A stretch of 64,000 bases of DNA, from positions 37,225,204 to 37,289,203 of the forward strand of contig CM051511.1 of assembly GCA_028015205.1 (NCBI GenBank). The letters run 5' to 3'. Position numbers and translations under genes: made by a program. Under the pieces are notes generated by a model that saw only the letters and a program-made list of their open reading frames with translations, made no database searches and was not told the origin of the DNA. This DNA is from Mytilisepta virgata. Lineage: Eukaryota; Mollusca; Bivalvia; Mytilida; Mytilidae. Below, in pieces: positions 57,701 through 64,000 of the stretch (position 1 is its first letter; each line of letters starts with the position of its first letter).

Positions 57701-57930
57701 TTCGGACTAAAGGACCTCGGGCCAACGATTTTTCGGACTAATGGTTCTTCGGACTAATGGCACTTCGGACCAATAAATTCCGGACCAGTGGGTCTTTGGA
57801 CTAATGAGTCTTCGGATTATAGAACGGACCCCGACCAATCAAATGGGAAGATTTTGGATATCACTAGTTGATATCACACTGTATATGATGTGATATTGAA
57901 TTTCCCCGAGAGTTAATAGTACATACTTTC
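54765..57930. mobile_element. Foldback-like CCGAAAT element (copy 3)
   Basis: Direct copy of 9570-12925 with five CCGAAAT units at the left end (55062-55146) and the inverted set at about 57705-57830. It retains the internal 1.4 kb missing from the right arm and lacks the SINE and the 980-bp insertion. The block ends at about 57985 and is joined to block D through ~12 bases. Confidence 0.5.
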
Positions 57931-58676
57931 ACCTTATGCATTTCATTGATATAACGTACAACATTGCAATCAATCGGGTAATCAAACGCACAGGCGGTTG
58001 GGTACAGGTTGGTCTATTGAAATTATGTATATGGGTGTAATAAACTCGTTATTTCTTGATTTGACAACTTATGATACCATAACACACAGGACCGACCTAG
58101 TTTTTAGTCATTTTAACATGTTTGATACACCCCCTTGTCTGTGTAGCTATGTGGAAATAGATTAAACTTTGTACATTACCATACTGGTCAGTCCCGTGAT
58201 GTTAATAATATCAAATCCATGACAAAGAAAAAAACCAGTTTTTCTAGATAAAATAACTATCTTACCATAAGATATCCGTAAGGCACGTTTTGTGTTGTGC
58301 GTTCGGTGTTTCTCGGTACCAACAAGGTAGAGACTTAATTCGGGGAAACGTGTGTAATTTTCAACTACTTGGCAACAGAAATAACCTTACGGTTGTTGGT
58401 TGCTGGCTGTAAAATACAATTAAAACTTAAATAAGTTTAATACTTTATTTGGTCCGGCTACAAGCATCAAGTCAACAATAACAATAAAAAATTTACACAT
58501 ATATATGTTTGATCAATAATGGCAACAATGGCATAATGGAGATTTTCTAATGACACATAAATAACTGCATACCGACTGAATTATAAAGTCATAATTGAAA
58601 TTATATAACTAGCGATGCATGAATATATGTATCTTGACTGAATAATATTGTACATTGTAGTCAATTCAACTATTAA

Positions 58677-59067
58677 GGATGCTCGCTGGTCATGTTTTGG
58701 TCTTTCTGTCAGATTTTCGGAATCCTCGGGTTTAATCCATTTCTTACGCATGAAATATTTTGCCCATGAACCCCCACTTTTTCTTTTATAATTCAATCAT
58801 ATATACCTTAAAATGGTATTTAACAAAATTTTATGAAATCATTTTTATTTTTTCATACATCTTTGAGAGACTGAAGTTGTCAATGCAAAGACAATGAAAA
58901 ATCCGGAGAAAAACCATTTCCTGCAAATTTTCAAGGCCTTATAGCTCTAAAATGAGCACATGAACCTATATTTTTTTCCTGTTTATTTGTTTACTATTCA
59001 TATGTTCTCTCAAACTAAAACACCTATTTAAAATCCTATTTATTTCCTATTAGACCAGCGATCATCC
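58677..59067. mobile_element. TTAA-flanked MITE (391 bp)
   Basis: TTAA at 58673-58676 and 59068-59071. Inverted ends GGATGCTCGCTGGTC and GGATGATCGCTGGTC, one mismatch in 15. A minus-strand frame inside (58581-58796 region) is not recognised. Confidence 0.7.
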
Positions 59068-59913
59068 TTAAAATAAGATTTCGTATGAGTCATTTATGAC
59101 CATGATGAGGCCTAAATAATTGTATATTGACTGAATTATAAAATAACATAGACATGAATGCAATAAATTATAATTAAAGTGAATGACGATATATAGAAGA
59201 GTTTTACATAGTGTGTAATTCAATTATTTATTATTTTTGTGACTTAAACTTTATAAACAAAACTTGTTGCCTATGCATCACATAAAATATACACTTTACA
59301 AAATGACAATGTATGAATTTTTACTTAAAATTAAATAATACTTCAAAGACATGTTAGAAAAACATTATTTAAATTAAATCAATTAACATTAAGCCAATCT
59401 GCATTATAATAAAATGTGCGTTTCAAATTAAATATACATTATCCCTTTTAGTGAAAAGGTCCAAAAGAATGACATTCGCTGTGAACTTAAATATTAGCAA
59501 AGTTAATGTAATTTATGAATAAATAAAACATACACATAATGAATAACTTACTAAAAATAGTTTAAACCAATTTGGAATATTAAATATGGCTTTGTTTTAG
59601 ACATTTTGTCAGAAATACTTAGCGCACATTCAAAACTTTTTGCAGTTACAAATTATCTCCCTTTTCGCGATTTACATAAATCCTAGTACTCAATATCCGC
59701 ACATATGAGAACCCTATTTAAAATTTTATGAATGCACATAACCATATCAGAGTTTAATGGAAGTGAATAAACAATTTATTTACACAATTTAATTAAACAA
59801 AACTAAGACGGAACGTTATAAGAATGATTTAAAATGTCTTAAACTTAACTGAAATCAATTTTACGAAATAGAAATTTTTAAGTAATTCTTGCATTAAAAT
59901 AAATTGTACTTAA

Positions 59914-60174
59914 GGTATCCGGACCATAATAGACCATGATCGAAAATTGTATCTCTTTTTGACCATGAATAACTGAACCAAACAATTTAAAGCTGGGATT
60001 TTGTATATATATATTTTTCTCAAGTTGAAACACACTTTGTTAGTCTGTAAAAATAAGTTAGTTATATTGGCATTTCCGAAGATTGCCGATAATTACCGAG
60101 GTCATTTCAATTGCGTTGTATGGAACATCCGGGAACTTTTGAATAATCACGTGGTCATTTATGGTCCGGATACC
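59914..60174. mobile_element. TTAA-flanked MITE (261 bp)
   Basis: TTAA at 59910-59913 and 60175-60178, with perfect 15-bp inverted ends GGTATCCGGACCATA. Different family from the other two TTAA MITEs. Confidence 0.8.
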
Positions 60175-63122
60175 TTAAAATAAAATAATATAAAAGACTA
60201 ACCTGTAAAATACAATTAAAACTTAAATAAGTTTAATACTTTATTTGGTCCGGCTACAAGCATCAAGTGCCTGTAACCGGCCAAACGTAGCTTAAATACC
60301 AAATTTTTGCCAATAAGCACGATAAATTTTTAACCAATCAAAATTAGAAAATTTGTAAAATTACTCAAGGTAAGAGTGGACAATTCCAAAATATAATTTT
60401 TGATTGGTGTAATTTAGTGGACTTGACTAAGTGTCTTGTCACCTTTGACACGGAAGAAAAGTTTCTGTGAGAACTAATTGCCCTGCCAAAAATACCTTCG
60501 GCTTAATGATGTAATTTATCGCACTTTTTATACTTTATGATAAAAAGACTGAATGATGAATGGACACTAATGCCTTAAGCTCAAATAAGAAAAATTGAGA
60601 ACAAATACTTAAAAATATATCAAAGAATTATGAAATTAAAATTACAAGAATGTTTTCCTAAAAGCTAAATTATGAAACTAAATATATACAACGTTAACAG
60701 GCACAATTTCTAACAAGAAATTGTGCATATTATTACAGAAAATACTTTTAATAAAATTTGTATATTTTCCCCATATAACACACGTCCAACTGAGCCTTTT
60801 TAATCGTCTGGAATGAGGTAGAGTTCAAAATATCTCATTGTAATATGATACAAGCAATAGCTTTTCTAAAAAGCTAACCGCCCCTTAGCTTTTTATTAAT
60901 AAAGAGTATTATTTTTTATGCATTATTTACTGTACATAAAATTGTTTTATTCTGTCACGTTTGTCTATATACCCATGTTGTCTTGTTTAATCTGTACATG
61001 TATTGCATTGTGTTTGTTAAATTGTGTATTTTTCATTGACCCGTATGGGTGTAATTTGCAAATCTATAATACTAAATTTACGAATTAGCCGAATAGGCGG
61101 CAAAACGCGTGGTTCAGATTATAAAGGTTATTATCGGATTTGACAATCTGCATTTATGAATTTAAACTGCAGTTTTGTTTATGTGCAAATAGAATTTGTA
61201 TGCACTTTTCAGATATGAATTCTTCCAACATATCCCTTAGAAGGTTCTCGAACGCATCATTTTGACACATTGATTTAAATAAACAAGTATGCACATATTT
61301 TAAATGTATTTCTGTTTGAAATTACGGAAGAATAAAACAAATTAAAAACATTTTTTTCGAGTGGGATATTTCCGCCTCATGTATTCAGGATTGGTTTTCT
61401 ACAATAACGCAATTTCTCCTAACTGTAAAGGTTATGAACTTTGAAGATTATGAAGAAGGTAAAGTTCAGGGGAATAACTAACTTAGTTGTTTTTTGGACA
61501 AAGCACAGTGATAAAACCAACCATTATCTATTTTTACATTTGTCATGTACCTCTCTAAATATATCTCTACCATACAATTCCCTGCAATCCCTAGATAAAA
61601 ATATTTTTAACAAATGGTCATCTTTATCATTAATCTCGGACAACTTTGATAAATATAAACGTGGACAGCACACGCAGCCCAGACTAAAATGCTTTTATCG
61701 TCTCATTATTGGATATATTTGTGAAATTAAGCCTCGCTTGTCCTGCCCATGGTGATAATGGAACAATTGGAACAATTATTTCCAAAAATATGCTCTACCT
61801 AACTCACGACATTTTTGGAAAAATTCCTCCGTCACTAAGGAAATGTTTACGTCTACAATTTCATTTTCATATTTATTCTGAAGGGAAAAGGTAATACATT
61901 ATGAAATGTGTATTTAATGAAAGCATTTCATCAAGTTCCATTTCAGAATTAATTGTAACAATAAAAATTGTGTTTTCATCATAGATTTTGACTGGTCCAT
62001 TTTGGTAATTCCACGTGGCATACAGTCTACTTCATCAGTGGATACATCTTCGGTAGTAACGAACAGCCATATGACAATTGGGTCACGTTGAGCTACATTT
62101 CATGATTCATTGACTTTGGTTAAAGTTTGCATTAACATCCATTACTGGAATACTACAGCATATATAGACATGAAACTATCAGTTGATACCAACTACTTAA
62201 CAGGAAAGTTTATATGAAGTCTGCAACAACATCCATGATGAGTTCCTGTTCCATGAATGACATGGCCGCAACAACTTTTTATAGTCAATATGGCCATCAC
62301 AAAAAATGCTTATTTTCCCTCGCTCGCGTGGGTTAAATGTCTAGTAAATAAATAAATTACTGTAATTTGGGAAATTATTGCGATGTTTTTATTATTGCGA
62401 AAAATGCGACAAGGTTGTAATCGCAATAATTTAAACTCGCAGCTTGGGAATTTTTTATATGAATGAAGCGGGATTTTTCTCAATATCGCAAAAATTAAAA
62501 TTGTATTTTGGTCTAAAATGATACAAATCGCAATATTAAATTCACGCAATAATTTCTGAATTTACAGTAATTAAATGTTAGTAATGTGATCACATTAAAC
62601 TTTCCTTTATTATAGGTATTATTACTACCTTTCAAAAGATATATTACTACATAGTTTTTTTTTTAAGTCTGTGTTTTGATGGCCTGGCCTCAAAATTGGC
62701 TTGGCCTCAAAATTGGCCGCCTTAGCCTCAAAATAAGCCTGGTCTCAAAATTGGCTTAGCCTCAAAATTATCCTGGTCTCAAAATTAGCTTAGCCTCAAA
62801 ATTAGCCTGGTCTCAAATTGGCTTTGCCTCAAAATTAACCTGGCTTCAAATTCGTGATTTTGACATCAGATTTGTCCTGGCTTTTAACCGACTTTTAATC
62901 TTCTCTTACAATGTTATTCCACCGTCCACATTCAGTTGGTAATTTATGATTTGACGTTCTAATTTTACATAAAACTGAAATAGATCTGTCATCTAAAATA
63001 TTGGAAGTTTTCAAATTAAAATTTATCTTTAAAGATTATGTAATTCAGGGCCTTTAGAGAATTATGGACAGTACTGTATACTGTTGTAACAGTAGAGCAT
63101 GATCTGTCTCCCAAAATTACTA

Positions 63123-63196
63123 CCGCACCAACCGGGGATCGAACCCGGAACCTTTGGTTCGGTAGTCCACCGCTCTACCAACTGAGCTAAAGGAGT
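63123..63196 (-). other. tRNA-like sequence in LTR (downstream copy)
   Basis: On the minus strand: A box TAGCTCAGTTGG (63178-63189), B box GGTTCGATCCC (63135-63145), perfect D stem GCTC/GAGC and T stem CCGGG/CCCGG, and TTTT (63113-63116) six bases after the tRNA-like end. The acceptor stem pairs poorly and the anticodon stem is weak (loop would read CTACCGA, anticodon ACC). It therefore looks like a tRNA-derived Pol III promoter rather than a working tRNA. Confidence 0.7.
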
Positions 63197-63409
63197 GTTC
63201 CACTAGCGCAGCTAATGGAGGGTGGTTATAAACCTGTTACGGTTCTATAACTTCTATATTAATCAAGGGAAGCCCGTTACACTTCCCCCACCTCAAGAGT
63301 CATCGTCCTACGATGACGATATCCAACTTCAACCTTTTTGCCAACTAGCTCTTTTTGACAATCGTGGGTTTTTTAACAGTAGAGCATGATCTGTCTCCCA
63401 AAATTACTA

Positions 63410-63483
63410 CCGCACCAACCGGGGATCGAACCCGGAACCTTTGGTTCGGTAGTCCACCGCTCTACCAACTGAGCTAAAGGAGT
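63410..63483 (-). other. tRNA-like sequence in LTR (upstream copy)
   Basis: Identical to the other copy over the A box, B box and stems, with TTTT at 63400-63403. Differences between the LTRs lie mostly outside it. Confidence 0.7.
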
Positions 63484-64000
63484 ACTCCACTAGCGCAGCT
63501 AATGGAGAGTGGTTATAAACCTGTTACGTATAACTTCTATATTAATCAAGGGAAGCCCGTTACACTGTTAAAACTAGCAATCAATATACAAAGAAATATA
63601 AGAATAAAAAGAAATACGAAGAAAAAATCCAAAATTTAGATACAAATGTTAAACTTATTTTATTTAAATCTATCCAATCTAACAACACATATAATTTACA
63701 ATATTACTTGTGTAATTTTAATTTTGAGTATAGAAAGTTTGATTTTAAATTTAGAATAATACTATTGTTAAAAAAGATATTTTGAAATTTGTAAGATAAG
63801 TTAAAAGCCAAGAAACATCTGAGGCCAGGCCAATTTTTAGACCAGGCTAATTCTGAGGCCAAGCCAATTTTGAGTCCAGGCTACATTTTACAGTATGCCA
63901 CTTACAAGGTGTTGATGTTTAAAAAACAAACAGCAGTTTCAAGAATAGTTCAGTCTACCATCATGGCGCCCACGGGTTTCTTATCATTAATTCAAGTATA

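Larger units (their letters stand above)
58289..60780. mobile_element. 2.5-kb non-coding insertion with 5-bp target duplication
   Basis: CACGT at 58284-58288 and 60781-60785 flanks it; copy 1 has a single CATGT (41356-41360). A 66-bp direct repeat (58407-58472 and 60203-60268, containing TTTGGTCCGGCTACAAGCAT) brackets 1.7 kb of AT-rich DNA with two nested TTAA MITEs. No protein. The direct repeats are too far from the ends to be simple LTRs, so the class is unknown. Confidence 0.65.
63085..63564 (-). mobile_element. TRIM-like LTR element with a tRNA-like sequence in each LTR
   Basis: CTGT at 63081-63084 and 63565-63568 is the target duplication; block D copy 1 has one CTGT (44044-44047). Two direct repeats of 197 and 193 bases (63085-63281, 63372-63564) have TGTAAC...GTTACA ends (inner left end worn to TTTAAC) and flank only 90 bases. 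On the minus strand a purine tract (GAGGTGGGGGAAG, 63282-63294) abuts the downstream LTR, as a polypurine tract should. No primer-binding site starting TGG is evident at the expected place. No gag or pol. The size, LTR layout, PPT and TSD fit a terminal-repeat retrotransposon in miniature. Confidence 0.75.
62680..63895. mobile_element. Foldback-like CCTCAAAATTGGCT element (copy 2)
   Basis: Same minisatellite ends as 43640-44510 (62684-62850 and, inverted, 63805-63890). The interior carries the TRIM-like insertion and a ~120-bp deletion relative to copy 1 near 63757. Confidence 0.65.
58000..64000 (+). repeat. Segmental duplication D, copy 2
   Basis: Direct match to 41053-44660, interrupted by a 2.5-kb insertion and a TRIM-like element; continues past the window. 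60786-62680 is gene-free apart from short frames that are not conserved between copies. Confidence 0.92.

Noticed and set aside
58581..58796. Minus-strand 71-residue frame with a basic start (NYKRKSGGSWAKYF)
   Set aside because: It overlaps the end of a TTAA MITE and has no family I recognise.
63123..63196. A functional tRNA gene
   Set aside because: The acceptor stem pairs at only about half its positions and the anticodon stem is weak. Two identical copies in LTR-like repeats point to a tRNA-derived promoter.

Overview
Eukaryotic, AT-rich, gene-poor DNA, almost certainly from a bivalve mollusc and most like a marine mussel (Mytilus or a close relative). The grounds are a TTAGGG telomeric motif, tRNA-derived SINEs, pearl/Helentron-like elements with ~147-bp tandem cores, TTAA-flanked MITEs beginning GGTGGTAC, and LINE ORF2 fragments. 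This assignment comes from recognising repeat types, not from a search. No operons, phage or CRISPR are present.

The window is a mosaic of duplicated blocks. (A) 1-1733 recurs directly at 49542-51655. (B) ~1950-14651 is mirrored as its reverse complement at 15121-~24287, a near-palindrome with a 469-bp spacer; a third, shortened, direct copy lies at 52456-57985. (C) ~25755-29040 recurs inverted at 44892-47590, and each copy carries a two-exon gene for a PF03407-type Golgi glycosyltransferase. (D) 41053-44660 recurs directly at 58000-64000 and runs off the window. Between the two C copies lies a subtelomere-like stretch (36.4-40.7 kb) in which a 33-bp minisatellite alternates with two interstitial TTAGGG arrays.

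The only likely intact protein-coding genes are the two glycosyltransferase copies. A zinc-ribbon plus C2H2 reading frame (24.7-25.6 kb, minus strand) looks decayed. All other recognisable coding sequence is broken LINE ORF2.

Because most blocks exist in two or three copies, many mobile elements can be read as filled site against empty site inside this one window. They are a SINE (10761-11019), a Helentron-like element (5405-7074), an LTR solo (26095-26752), a long-TIR MITE (43234-43586), hairpin elements (17649-18628, 19805-20106, 50099-50480), a 2.5-kb insertion (58289-60780) and a TRIM-like element (63085-63564). Two stand out. The TRIM-like element has LTRs that each contain a tRNA-like Pol III promoter followed by a T-run. 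The second is a foldback-type element whose inverted ends are tandem arrays of ETS, NRF1, CRE and YY1/E2F-like promoter motifs; it is inserted exactly at the YADD catalytic motif of a LINE reverse transcriptase with a 6-bp target duplication. Retained uncollapsed haplotypes or mis-joins could explain part of the block structure and should be excluded before drawing biological conclusions.
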